DNA from: Pisolithus tinctorius
Lineage: Eukaryota; Basidiomycota; Agaricomycetes; Boletales; Pisolithaceae
NCBI GenBank assembly: GCA_024663395.1
Contig: JANFAH010000003.1
Coordinates: 1,612,001 to 1,676,000 of the forward strand
Length of the DNA stretch: 64,000 nucleotides
Direction: 5' to 3'
In this document: piece after piece, positions 10,714-21,431 of the stretch
How positions within the stretch are numbered: position 1 is the stretch's first letter
Layout of the letters: each line of letters opens with the position of its first letter
The notes under the pieces: model-generated
Databases searched by the model: none
What the model was told of the DNA's origin: nothing
What the model saw: only the letters and a program-made list of their open reading frames with translations
Program-made: the position numbers and the translations under genes

Positions 10714-11217
10714 ATAGGGAGAGGTGCAGAACATGAATGTTGAGAAGAAGCAGGTTTGTGTGAAGCTATTCAGAGTGACCATGTATTCTTGTGGAATTCC
10801 AATGCGGTATTCCGCCCCCTTCTGCTGGAGGATCTCCTGAGGGACCACTAGGTATCATAAAGTAAATACAGGCTCCCAAGCTTTGAGCAAAGCATGGTAA
10901 TGGCTGGTAATAATGTTTTCCTTGGCGTTCTCTGGGGTCTGACGGCGCCACTGTGATCAAACAAGCGCAAACAAGGTGCTCCCCGCTCTCCCGAGTTTGG
11001 CTGCCGTCGGGAGAATTTTGGAGAGTTGGATTGAGTTGGACCAGAGTGACCTACGCCGGCGACCCTGCGAACATCGCGTCTGGCAGGACTGACCCACATT
11101 ATATAAATTCCTTTCTGGTTTCGGATGTCTCGCATCCCCGTCCCAGCTCATTCTCCGTCTGTCCACAAAACACTTGACCGTTCTTCTTCTCCAGTTCCTC
11201 CTCGGCAGCCAAGTACC
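10714..11217. other. intergenic spacer
   Basis: About 500 bp between the small membrane protein and the CBS/PB1 gene. Short reading frames on both strands show no known domain and do not splice into anything recognisable. Pyrimidine-rich sequence just before 11218 is a likely promoter and 5' UTR. Confidence 0.6.
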
Positions 11218-13542
11218 ATGTCTGCGTCGAACCTCTCTCTCTCGGATACACGGAAGAAGCAGTCGAAACGTGACGAGGTGGGTGTCTCTGCAGTTGTTTC
11301 GTTCCGTAGGCAGCAGTAGCGCCGCCTTGCACGCACTTATCACTTGAACATTCGAGAGACCGGAGACGCGTCCACCCCACTTACAGACTTGGGTTTAACG
11401 CTCGTGACAAGCAGCTAACCCTCTCCCGTAGGCCATTCGCAAAAAAATCGAATCTGAGCTCGCCCGCAAGCGCACTATCTCAAGCACTCATCATACCGGG
11501 ACGCGCAGCAGGCGAACGGCAAAGCCAGCTGTTGCAAAGGGGACCGTCGCGGCTCTCAAACCAAGTCCGGCACTCACTGTTCCGGATAACATTACTGTCG
11601 CCGAAGCCAGTCAGCTTTGCGCCGCCAAGCGTACGGATTGCGTACTCGTTGTCGACGATGAGGAAGGTCTTAGCGGCATATTTACAGCCAAGGATTTGGC
11701 CTACAGAGTGCGTCGTCTACCCCTCACTTTTTAAAGCTAACGCAGCGCAGGTAACTGCAGACGGGCTGGATCCACATCACACACCCGTCAGTCAAATAAT
11801 GACACGGAATCCCATGGTCACTCGTGACACGACGAGCGCGACCGAAGCTCTTCAACTCATGGTACAACGACACTTCCGACACTTGGTATTTTGTTTCATG
11901 TCTTTTCCCCCCTCCGTCAGTACGTATTTACCCACGAAACTAGCCTGTCTGCAACGAAGAGGGCAACGTCGTCGGTTTATTGGATATTACCAAAGTATTC
12001 CATGAGGCTTTGGATAAGGTCGAACGCAGTTCGTCCGCATCCGAGAAGTTGTACAATGCTCTTGCCGGCGTACAGTCCGAGCTTGGCCCAGGAGTAACAT
12101 CCAACCCTCAGGCCGCGGCTATGCTTGCATACGTCGATGCTTTGCGCGAGAAGACTGCCCTACCAGATCTGTCCACGGTCATGGATTCGCGTACCCAGCC
12201 AGCAGTTGTCCTGCCAAAGACCACGGTTCGCGACGTTGCGAAGCTGATGAAAGAACGCCGGGTAACTGCAGTTTGTGTAATGGAGAATACCCCCGGCCCC
12301 GACAGCGCGCACCCCAAGATCGTGGGCATCTTTACGAGCAAGGATGTCGTTCTTCGAGTTATAGCGGCGGGATTAGATGCGAATATGTGTAGTGTTGTCC
12401 GGGTAATGACACCACATCCGGACACTGCTCCTCCGACGATGAGCGTGCATGATGCACTCAAGAAGATGCATAGTGAGTGTGGTAAATCAGGGAAATGGCT
12501 TTGCGTTTTGATGACCTGCTCGCAGATGGTCACTATCTCAACCTTCCAGTCGTTGAGACGGACGGCCGATTGGTAGCCATAGTTGATGTCCTCAAACTCA
12601 CTTATGCCACCTTGGAACAGGTTTGTGTCGGTTTTCGTCGGCAGCAACTGTCATTCATACCCGATACAGATGAATGCCATGAGTACGGAGGCGTCCGGAG
12701 ATGCAGAAGGTGGACCAATGTGGGGTCGCTTCTTCGATTCCATCGGTGGACATGAAGATACGGAATCCGTGCTTTCTGGCTCGCACCATCACACGGACGC
12801 TCACTCTCTTTCCACACGCAACTTGTCTTATCTCCATCAATCCCCTAACTCTGAGGTTCACCCCAACGACTCTGCTTCCGTTGTTGATGACGACTCTGTC
12901 CTCGAAGGATACCCAAGGAAAAAGGGTGACATCCCCGCTATAACCGGCGCGGCGTCTAGCATCCCTGTTGATGATGGCACATATGTATTCAAGTTCCGCA
13001 CGCCGAGTGGGCGCACGCACCGCTTCCAGGCCCGTCACGATAGCGTGGAGATGCTTCGAGAGATTGTATACGGGAAACTCTCCACAGATCCTTTCTTCAC
13101 CGAGTTTAGCGGGAACTCAGAGGATAAACCGGACCCTACTGATTTTACTTTATCGTACACGGATGCGGACGGAGACACGGTGCTAATGACATCCGACTCT
13201 GACATTGCGGATGCTGTCAAGATTGCAAGGACGGGAGGTTCGGACCGTGTTGTTTTGTTCATCCAAGGTGGTAAACATTGGATCGAGGCTGGAGCGGATA
13301 AGAGTGAAGATGGTGCTAAGGCAGCTGCAGAAGCTGCAGAAGAGCAATTGAAGGCGATGGACAGAACGGAGTTGACTCCTGAACCTGCACCTACACCACC
13401 ACCGCCATCGAAGGTGGTCCTGCCACCAGACCAGGAACTCGTACTGGGTATTCCCAAGGACCTTTTACTCCCTGCAAGTATAGGCGCATTGGCGGCGGTC
13501 ATTCTTGGTGTGTTTACCATCTCGCGTCTAACACGCGATTAA
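11218..13542 (+). CDS. CBS-domain and PB1-domain protein with C-terminal membrane anchor
   Basis: Exons: 11218-11277, 11432-11707, 11751-11885, 11944-12472, 12526-12620, 12670-13542, giving 655 aa. Two CBS pairs (Bateman modules) are visible: one from about residue 75 (SPALTVPDNITVAEASQLC, then SGIFTAKDLAYR and VSQIMTRNPMVT), another from about 220 (TQPAVVLPKTTVRDVAKLM, GIFTSKDVVLRVI, VVRVMTPHPDT). They are followed by a PB1 domain around residues 465-545 (YVFKFRTPSGRTHRF) and a final hydrophobic segment near 630-650 ending SRLTRD. CBS modules bind adenine nucleotides and PB1 mediates pairing with other PB1 proteins. The architecture matches fungal proteins related to S. pombe Mug70, whose role is poorly known. 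The last segment suggests tail anchoring. Confidence 0.88.
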
Positions 13543-13943
13543 CCTAAAGTTGTGAGGAAGTAGAGGTCTGGCAATGTCATACCATCTTCCATTTATTTGC
13601 AGAAATCTCTTTACTTTCATGTTACCTGCTTCATTTACTTTCTGCTACGTACAAGGTGTCATTGCTGGCTTACCCATCGTCTTCCACTTGTTTGCGTATA
13701 CAACGTGCCCTTGATATGATACCTGACGACCTCATGCATTGTCTTGATTTACCGGAATTCAATAAAGGAATTTCATCGCGATTGGATTGCTACCTCAAAA
13801 GTATCCCCTTGTGTTCGTTCTAAGATGCTCGCTTTATCTTCGGGCAATAACAGTTCCGAAGTCACGTGCTGCCGCCGGAGGAGGCCTTGCAATCGACTCT
13901 GAGCACTGCCAGCGTGTATTGTAATTTCAGACTTGCAGAAGGA
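13543..13943. other. intergenic spacer with CACGTG box
   Basis: The spacer between the CBS/PB1 gene and SGF11, both on the plus strand, has no supported gene. A CACGTG at 13863-13868 lies about 75 bp before the SGF11 start codon. Confidence 0.6.
13863..13868. promoter_or_regulatory. CACGTG E-box upstream of SGF11
   Basis: CACGTG about 75 bp upstream of the ATG at 13944; the same core is found in other promoter spacers here. Binding by a bHLH factor is inferred only. Confidence 0.4.
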
Positions 13944-15483
13944 ATGTCCAAGTCAGAGAGGGAGGACGTCATCTCACATTTGGTACGTATGGGTCATTAC
14001 CGCAGTCCAAGTTCTAACCACCCCTCAGGCAGACAGAATATTCTCTGCTATGTTGGACGAGCTAACAATGGATGCCGCCCTCCGGGGCCATCGCGAAATA
14101 GCTCGAAATAGGTCTGTTTGTCGAATATGTCATACCCAGTGAGAATTCTTTTTAGATTGAGTGACTTTGAGCTGCCGACTCATCTGTGTGGTGCAGCTGT
14201 GGCATGGGTGCGACCCTTATTTGATCGATGTGGTTCACCAGAATTCACAAAATGTGATCCTATCTCTATGAAGCCCACGCCAGTAATGGCCACCAACAAC
14301 CTCAAAAGGCCCAGAGCGACGAGCGGTCACTGCTCGAAGGGAAGACCACATCGAGCACCGGTACCAATACGCCCACCAGTACGAAAGATGGGAATGTACT
14401 GTTCGAATGCACTGTATGCAAACGTCAAGTATGTATTTTTTATAAGGCTTTCCTCGTGTTACACTCCCATCTTTCAGGTTGCCTCGAATCGGTATGCACC
14501 TCATCTCAGTGGTTGCATGGGCATAGGGACTGGCTCCAGACGCACGGCGGCACGCGGGAATCTCAAAACAAAGTAAGAGACAATGGAATAATAATAATCC
14601 TTCTTGCCTCACCAATTTCAGATTACCTATCGAGACCATCCGTGCGGACTCTCCCCTGCAAGGTTCAGAAAATGGTAACGCCTCTGACGACAATTCGGGC
14701 GGGAAAGTTAAAGGGAAGTCAAAAGGTAAAAACACCGGTAAATGGATGCACTGTCCTCTCAGGGAATATACTCTCATTTCCGCAAAGATGACGATGAATT
14801 CAATCTCAAGCGCAAACAGGCAAGCCAGGTGTTTGTTGCGAGAATTCAGAACATGTATTCACCACCATTGGATATTCTTCTTCATAGCCGCTTTCGCCAC
14901 AAACCTCCCCCGCAAAGAAACAGAAGAAACAGAAGACAACAGGCAAGTCGCCACTACCTCCATAACGCTCGTTTGCATAATTACCCTCCCAAAGGTTCAG
15001 TAGCATCGCGTCTCAAAGATGGTGCAGCTACGGGGAGTCAGGTTAGTCGTAGTCCTTATGTCATATTCCCTGACGTTGTGACCCACGTCGTTACAGTCGA
15101 AAATTCCTTCCAAGTTGCGATCCTCGTCTACAGCGTCATTTTTGGACCGAGATCGATCAGCAACGCCCGCTTCCCAGTCCTCTTCGAGCACGCCCATCGC
15201 GACCTCTGTCTCCTCGGTAATATCGGGTCAAAGTCCTGCCGGGACAGGGCCACCAAAGCGTGGTCGCCCGAAGGGCAGTAAGACCGGGATGGGTCGTGGA
15301 GCGGCTGCTTTGGCTGCGCAGGTAAAACGACCGAGTCCTCCGCGACCGCCACCGCCTCCGCAGCCCGATTACCTCATAGGTATGTTTCCCCCCACCATAC
15401 TGCTGTGTCCGCGGCGACGTTGCTGATTTTATTCTGTAGACGTTGAGGGAGACGAAACTGGTTCATCGACAGACACGGACTGA
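13944..15483 (+). CDS. SGF11: SAGA deubiquitinase-module subunit Sgf11
   Basis: Sgf11 links Ubp8 to SAGA and supports removal of ubiquitin from histone H2B. Exons: 13944-13982, 14029-14138, 14197-14207, 14274-14428, 14478-14572, 14622-14725, 14788-14828, 14918-14942, 14995-15041, 15097-15379, 15440-15483, giving 317 aa. The N-terminal helix reads ADRIFSAMLDELTMDAALRG, and the zinc finger is FECTVCKRQ|VASNRYAPHLSGCMGIG with the diagnostic SRRTAARG behind it. The long tail is Ser/Pro-rich with an AT-hook-like KRGRPKGSKTG. An 11-nt exon (14197-14207) and a GC-AG intron (14943-14994, GCAAGT donor) are inferred because only they keep the frame. The zinc-finger part is certain; the short exon between residues ~50 and 54 is the weakest point. 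Confidence 0.82.
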
Positions 15484-15884
15484 GGGTTTATTTTACCTCC
15501 ACTTCTGATCCGCCAACAGTCCGTAGCGTGGTCGATACGTATGTATACTGTTTCAGGCGACTGTACAATACCATTGTTGAGCTGTGATTCGGGTTGTATA
15601 GAGTACATAGAAACTTTTGTAAGCAATTCCACAAGCGAAGAGTCTAGATGGGTGGCATTCTTGGCATGCTATAAAAAGTAGTGTTTTCCCGCCATCAATG
15701 TCGGTGGGTGCGAGGTGTCGGACCCTCTGCGAAGTATCAGCACCGCTGTGCAACGACTCTCTCGACGACCAGCAGAGCCTGACAGCCCTTCGCGCACTCC
15801 TTTGTCTTTCGATACCACGCTCGCTCGCAGGACGAACACAATCATTTTCCAACTCCCTTCGTTGACGCTCTTCCATCTCAAGCC
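15484..15884. other. intergenic spacer
   Basis: About 400 bp between SGF11 and the UPF0658 gene, with no recognised gene. The right part is pyrimidine-rich, as expected of the downstream promoter. Confidence 0.6.
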
Positions 15885-17534
15885 ATGGCTCACCAATATA
15901 CGAACCATGGGGACCGCTCAACCGACTACCTCTCCACACTCCATGCCAACCCGTCGAACCTAGACGAGTTTAAGTCATCATACGACGACCTCATAGACCA
16001 GTACGCAGAACCTTACTCGAGAATATCAACCTACCAAACCTTCCGGGTTCAAACCGACCCCACCAGTGATCTTGACTCACGAAGGCCGTCGTATTCCTTG
16101 GACAAGAAAAATCCATACAACGTGGGCAAAGGGGAAGAAATCGAGGACGACCCCGCTCACTCACCACCACAAGCTTACCCTCCTAGACAAAAGCAAGAAA
16201 AGATCGTGGACAACCGGAGCTTTGTTTCAAGAGTAGGCGCACGTCTTGGTATGCCTGTCAGTTAACACCTCACAATATGATAGGTTCTTCCGGACTCCTG
16301 GGCATGCCGACTCTTCGTTATCACTGTCGTCGTCGAAACGGCTATAGACCTTGCCATTGAGGGCGACTTGCTCGTACGATTACAAGACGGAGGCGATGCC
16401 GAAAGTGAAAGTGCGAAGAAAATGCCCGTATACCTTAGCATCTTTGCACTTGCGCAGTAGGTTTCAGTCGCCACATATACATGAACGAAGCTTCTCACAG
16501 TTTACAGCGTTTTCCAACTTGTTCTTGCTGTGGATGCAGTGTATGCTCGAAATACACTGCAGTTTATCTGTCTCATGTAAGGGTTGTTCAGCGTTTCTTT
16601 ACGATAACCTTTCAACATTTTTCGTAGATTGTTCAACCTCCTCTTCCTGATCTACGCCGTCATCCAAATAGGGGAAATACAGGGCTCGACGACGACTTCC
16701 GATGGGCCCATTCACATACCAGTGAACGTGCTTACGAACATAATCCCTGGCGTAATATCAGCTGCAGAACTGGCGTACATCGCCCTCGGCTGGAAAATTT
16801 ACAAAGAATTCGGCTGGAAGGTATACAAGTTTCTTGGTGCCGACCGACGCATCAAGAAGATGTATGCCAGTTATCAGATCTTCCAATGTCTCGTCAAATT
16901 TGATCTCTTCTTCTGGATCGGATTCACCGTTCAGTTTCTTTGGCTAGTCCTTGAAAAGAGTGACTGGGAATACTACGTCACCCTGGCCGCTTTGCCACTA
17001 TCCATCATTCTTCTCATTGAGGGTCACCTCGCAGCACGCTACGAGAACAAGTGGATGATGGCAACTTTCATGTCAGGATGTATTGGGGCTTTAGTGTACT
17101 TCATTTACAAGGTGAGGTGACGCCTAGACGTCGGGTTGTCACGCTAGCTGATGCTGTGTGTCAGCTTTACAAACTCTTGAAATATCGCAATACGGACTAC
17201 GCTGACGTATGGCACTCGCTAACCACCTTCTGTAAGTACTTCCGAATCTGCTCAGTTTTGTTCATGGCCGTGATTCGTTTTGCAGCTGCCATTGCCATCT
17301 TTTTACTTTTGATAACGATTGCTTTCACCATCATCGTGATGCGAAACTTTGGCAGAGGCTTGAAGAACTCAAGTAAGCAGATCTGTGAATTTTGGCACTT
17401 CCTCGTCATTGAACTTACCCCTGCTACCCCCACCCCCACCAGTTGCGAGAAGCACAAATCACGCGCGTACAGGTTCTCAGCCCTTTCACCGCGGACCGAT
17501 GAGCATGAATCCCAACCGGATGAGCATTGACTGA
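15885..17534 (+). CDS. UPF0658-family Golgi membrane protein
   Basis: Exons: 15885-16232, 16284-16456, 16508-16576, 16628-17111, 17165-17231, 17286-17372, 17443-17534, giving 439 aa. A hydrophilic N-terminus of about 115 residues, rich in Ser, Asp and Tyr, precedes a polytopic membrane domain. Family landmarks are FVITVVVETAIDLAIEGDLL, HVFQLVLAVDAVYARNTLQ, AVIQIGEIQ, LAYIALGWKIYKEFGWKVYKFLG followed by ADRRIKKMY, and FDLFFWIGFTVQFLWLVL. The S. pombe relatives are annotated as Golgi-apparatus membrane proteins of unknown activity. The last exon, ending NPNRMSID, is short and joined by a clean phase-1 splice. Family assignment is from recalled signatures; function is unknown. Confidence 0.85.
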
Positions 17535-18016
17535 AGGCATATTTTTGTTTGCCAATTAAACGGACCTTGTGTACTTTATAGGCGTTATCGCCATCTTGTT
17601 GACTCATTATGGCGCTCCTCTTCCCTCTCCCTTGACCAGCATCTATAAGTACTCCCCCTCTTTCGGCGTCCTTTGCGCATATTTCTCCATGATACATATA
17701 TACCGTCTCACCCTTGCCTCCTTTGATTCTTGATTTATAGGTATTAGTATGATATATCCTCACGCTTGATGCGTTTTTTTGTTATCATATTTGTGAAGTT
17801 CATGCCAGACATTGAAATTTGGGCGTGTAATATGAGCCTACTCACTGCTGATCGTCTCGGGACCTTGAGCTGAGCTGGTCAATTACTGTTCTCAAGTAGA
17901 CGCCGGTTTCATTTACTTACGTGGCATTCATTGTCCACATTACGGCAACCCGGATCCAGAGGGGTCCTCCATTACACGCTCGCAGCACAATTTGACCTTG
18001 CAGAACTTCGCCGAGC
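17535..18016. other. intergenic spacer
   Basis: Spacer between the UPF0658 gene and BET1, both on the plus strand. No gene recognised; mostly AT-rich 3' flank, then the BET1 promoter. Confidence 0.6.
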
Positions 18017-18613
18017 ATGTCCCAACGGTGAGGTCGATTCGTACCAGCCAGTACGGGCCTGGTGATAACACGCACCCAGCAGATTTCGTGCACCCAACAC
18101 CCTGCGCGACCGCTCTGCATTACTTGGCGTTACACCTCCACCCTCGGGGCGTTCGTCCCCTTTCGACCAGTCGTCATACCAACCTTCGGGGCATCGTTAT
18201 GCAGATGATTTGGAGAACCAAAACGACGAGGCACTAGAGGGTTTGTCTGCCAAGGTCAAGCTTCTCAAAGACGTGGGTCTACGGCTTTGTTGACCGGCTA
18301 TAGAATCAGTTCTTATGTGTTAATTTCTGCAGATCACTATTGGCATTGGGAGCGAGGTCCGAGAGTCTACTATCCAGCTTAGCCAGATGGTACGTTTCCG
18401 AACTCTCATTTTCTTTCTCCTGTTCTTTGGATCATAATATATCATCTTTTCTTCCAGAACGATGCGTTCACGGAGACAGGTGGTATCCTTGCAGGGACAT
18501 TCCGCAGAATGAACAACATGGCAGAACGACAAGGATGTCGTTGGCTGTGGTACATCGTCTTCCTTATACTCGTTTTTTGGTTCTTTATCATTGTATGGTG
18601 GTTTCGAAGATGA
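18017..18613 (+). CDS. BET1: ER-Golgi Qc-SNARE Bet1
   Basis: Tail-anchored SNARE that drives fusion of COPII vesicles with the cis-Golgi. Exons: 18017-18027, 18083-18272, 18333-18389, 18458-18613, giving 137 aa. The first exon is only 11 nt (Met-Ser-Gln plus two bases). The SNARE helix runs from YADDLENQNDEALEGLSAKV through ITIGIGSEVRESTIQLSQM and NDAFTETGGILAGTF to RRMNNMAERQGC, followed by a C-terminal transmembrane segment (WLWYIVFLILVFWFFIIVWW) and the basic end FRR. Length and layout match the family. It is convergent with ULP1, with 248 bp between the stop codons. Confidence 0.92.
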
Positions 18614-18861
18614 TGTTTACCTTTCCACCATTATTTTGCTGTGAACAAAAATGGACTTGACCCAGCCCTACAGTGAGTGCCCTCAATATCATGCGCGTGC
18701 TGGATGACAACCAAACAATCAAGACTCCCCCCCTCTCCCATCCAGTATCATTATACTCGTACCGAAGGCAATTTAAGCTATTTCCAACTTGTCGATAATG
18801 AGGTTGATATATGGTGCACGTTACAAATAATAAGACACATCTCAACGGCGGCAGCCGAATG

Positions 18862-21058
18862 CTATCGCCAGTCCAGGAATTCCGCGTGTGCTATTTCCCA
18901 TATCATTCGCCGTCGGAGGTAAGTCATGTCACGCTGAGAAAAATTAAAACACTCCTCTCCTCGAGACAATGACTCCAAGAACTGGCACGTGAAGACACCA
19001 CAGTCGTAACCATTTTCCTGTTGTGGCGTGTCCTGCGAAAACAGGTGAGTAGAGGGGATGGGTTAAGAGAAAGACGATCTTACCTCAGGATCATAATCTA
19101 TCCAATCCGTGAAGTCGAATGGTTTCCCTTTCTTATTTCTGTGTTCCAAGTCAAGATACTGGCGCAGTTTCTAATGACTGGTAAGTGATTTTGGTGCAAT
19201 GCACGGAGAGCTGGGGAGACCCACGTGAAACACCAGCTTCCGAGGCACATTCATGCTGTCGTACGACTCTATTCGCTTTTCACGGAAGTTGATGGCAGCT
19301 CCCGTCCAGTGCATGTTATCGTGGTTAATAGGGATAAGGATAATGTCCTTTGCGAAGATATCGAACTTGACATGTTATCAGCAATGGGTGAATGGATGCC
19401 TGAATGAAATACCTTTTTCGTCCATTTTGCAAGTCTAGCACGTTCATAGCCCTCGCCCAGCAATTTGGTCCAGAAGAAACTACTGAAGTAGTGTACATCC
19501 AAGATCTTACTCTTCTTGGTACCATTCAGTGGTGGCTTGTGTCTAAATAATTCGGAACGTGACAAGATCATGGCGCCGTAGAAATTGATAATCTCGTCGT
19601 TAAGCCACTGGCACGGCTGCAGACGCGAGATGTCTTTGTCGCTGACTTGCTCCCGCGCGATCTTGGAGATGATACCTCTCTTGCGCAAAATTACGTTCAC
19701 CTCGGTCTCTATTTCCGGGGGCAACACCTTGGGAAGAGGGGGCCGAAGGAGTCTGTTAATAGCATCATCCTTCTTACGAGCCGCTTCGCGCAGGCGTTCA
19801 TGACGAGAAAGTAGGGGTGGCGGGGGTGGGCTGTGGATTGCTCAGTCTGCGAATCACGGATAAGCTGGCCCTGAGAAACCTACGCAGCGAGAGTCGACTT
19901 CGCTTTTTCAAGGGCGCGCTTTAAAACTTCAAGGCTAACTAGCTCGTGTCCGTCCACGCGTTCCTGGCAGTGGTCAATCAGACAAGGCGCGTAATTGTAG
20001 CAAAGAACCCCTCACTTCTCCATGTGAGCGCCTGCGGGGGCGAACGGGTAACCGCTTCTTCTCGCGCAGGTCAGACCATGATTGAGATGCTGGAATGCAT
20101 GGCACCGGTTATGACGGAAGTACTGGGACCGTATGCAAAACAGATACGCACGCGTAACTCCGCGCCTTCTGAGCTTTTCTTCGTATCCAAGCAGGGCTAT
20201 GAGTAGAGATAAGCAAGTAGCTGCGAAACGAGGAAATGTCACCTACACTCCAGCGATTCGATATTCGAGGTAAATCCTTGCCAGCCGTGAATCTATCGCA
20301 TCCAAGAAGACAGACTTTGAATACCTTGTTTGCGTTTGATTTCGTGCAATTCCTCTAGCATCTTTTGTCTATCTTGTTTCCGTGTTTCTCGTACCCGCGT
20401 TTCATGCTAGAGCACGAATCACGGGATGTAGTTAGGCGACAGCGCGGATGCCAGGCGCAGTTAAACATACCTGGCGCTGATAAATATGAGGCTTAGTTGG
20501 GAGGCGTGCCAACGTGGTCTGAACGGAATGGTTTATTTGACATTGGTGCAATGAATTCGCAAGCCCGACATCCAGCGAATTGCTCTGAGCCGTTGGGACC
20601 GGTACAGATTTGATCGAGGTGGCACTGGTGGAGGTGGAACAAGGTGCACCATCGGTATCTGACGATACGAAGGACGTTGAATTTGACGGGACGGACAGGT
20701 CATTATGGGCTGGGGGCTCATGCGATTCTGGTGGTGGTGATGGTGGAAGAGGAAGTTGAGACGGTGAGGAAGCTGCATGCGGAGATTGAAGAGGAGTTGG
20801 ATATAGAGTCTCCTGTGCATGATTGCCAGAACCTGAGGGGGAGTCCATCGCTAAGTGGCCTCGGAAGCGGAGTGGGAGAGACGTACCAGGTATAAATTGG
20901 ATCACAGTGTCTATCGCTTTGGATGCTGTATCGCATATAAGCTCATAGGCGTCCATGGCAAGGATGCACCAGGCAGCCCGCAAGTGCGTTCTGGGGTGTT
21001 TCGGAGGCCTGTGGGTTGGCAGGAGTGAATCGGGCGCCTTCCTCTTGCGAGGATTCAT
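18862..21058 (-). CDS. ULP1: Ulp1-type SUMO protease
   Basis: C48 cysteine protease that matures SUMO and removes it from targets. Exons: 21058-20471, 20406-20325, 20276-20247, 20196-20152, 20089-20016, 19963-19884, 19830-19413, 19365-19225, 19170-19084, 19032-18862, giving 571 aa. The catalytic residues are visible: His458 in NHDNMHWTG, Asp475 in ESYDSM, Gln520 and Cys526 in PQQENGYDCG. WLNDEIINFYGA opens the protease domain. The N-terminal half opens with a basic MNPRKRKAPD (likely nuclear signal) and is Ser/Pro-rich. The middle exons (20016-20406) rest on phase consistency and a helical LLGYEEKLRRRG motif. A possible in-frame 54-nt intron at 20886-20833 would shorten the protein by 18 aa. 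Confidence 0.9.
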
Positions 21059-21200
21059 CACCAAGGTATGAAGAAGGTTGGCGACACCAATGCCAGTGAG
21101 TTTGTGCTTGAAGAACAAACGACGATCTAACGAGGACCAGTTGGACTGTCTGAGACGAGGCGGACGAAAACAAAGTATCACCGGGAGTAACGCTCTGCCC

Positions 21201-21206
21201 CACGTG
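21201..21206. promoter_or_regulatory. CACGTG E-box between ULP1 and tRNA-Met/UGO1
   Basis: CACGTG followed by A, about 140 bp upstream of the ULP1 start and just before the tRNA gene. Part of the recurrent CACGTG pattern. Confidence 0.4.
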
Positions 21207-21247
21207 ACAACCACTCTCAGACGTCCGTCGACGGGTTTCACACCGAC

Positions 21248-21353
21248 GCCCGCTTGGCTCAGTTGGCTAGAGCGTAGGTCTCATATCACACGATATGACG
21301 TAATCGTGGATTGCGTAATCCTGAGGTCGCAAGTTCGAGCCTTGCAGCGGGCA
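21248..21353 (+). tRNA. tRNA-Met(CAT), elongator type, with 32-nt intron
   Basis: The acceptor stem GCCCGCT pairs with AGCGGGC at 21346-21352, with discriminator A at 21353. The D-stem GCTC/GAGC, T-stem GCAAG/CTTGC and T-loop TTCGAGC are intact. The anticodon CAT is at 21282-21284, preceded by the TAGGT stem. The intron 21286-21317 starts one base after the anticodon, the standard site for nuclear tRNA introns. The G1-C72 pair and TTCGA T-loop point to the elongator, not the initiator. A T5 run at 21357-21361 is the Pol III terminator. The CCA end is not encoded, as usual in eukaryotes. Confidence 0.95.
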
Positions 21354-21356
21354 TTC

Positions 21357-21361
21357 TTTTT
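21357..21361 (+). terminator. RNA polymerase III T-run terminator
   Basis: Five consecutive T residues start four bases after the tRNA discriminator base, with more T-rich sequence behind. Confidence 0.7.
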
Positions 21362-21431
21362 CTTTTCTTTTGCATTTCGTTTTATTTATACTTTCTATGT
21401 CCTTTTGTCGCATGTTTTTCTGATCCATGCT

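Noticed and set aside
12108..12647. 180-codon minus-strand frame opposite the CBS/PB1 gene
   Set aside because: Antisense shadow of a coding exon; no start context, splice or domain support. The same holds for similar antisense frames over HAS1, UGO1, MCM3, PRP17 and the Ser-rich gene.
14118..14576. 152-codon open frame across SGF11
   Set aside because: It has no family match, runs through the zinc finger in the wrong frame, and the spliced model explains the same DNA.
21059..21241. Longer ULP1 N-terminus starting at 21241
   Set aside because: The extra 61 residues have no family support and would overlap the CACGTG box and come within 7 bp of the tRNA gene; the ATG at 21058 begins a plausible basic nuclear signal.
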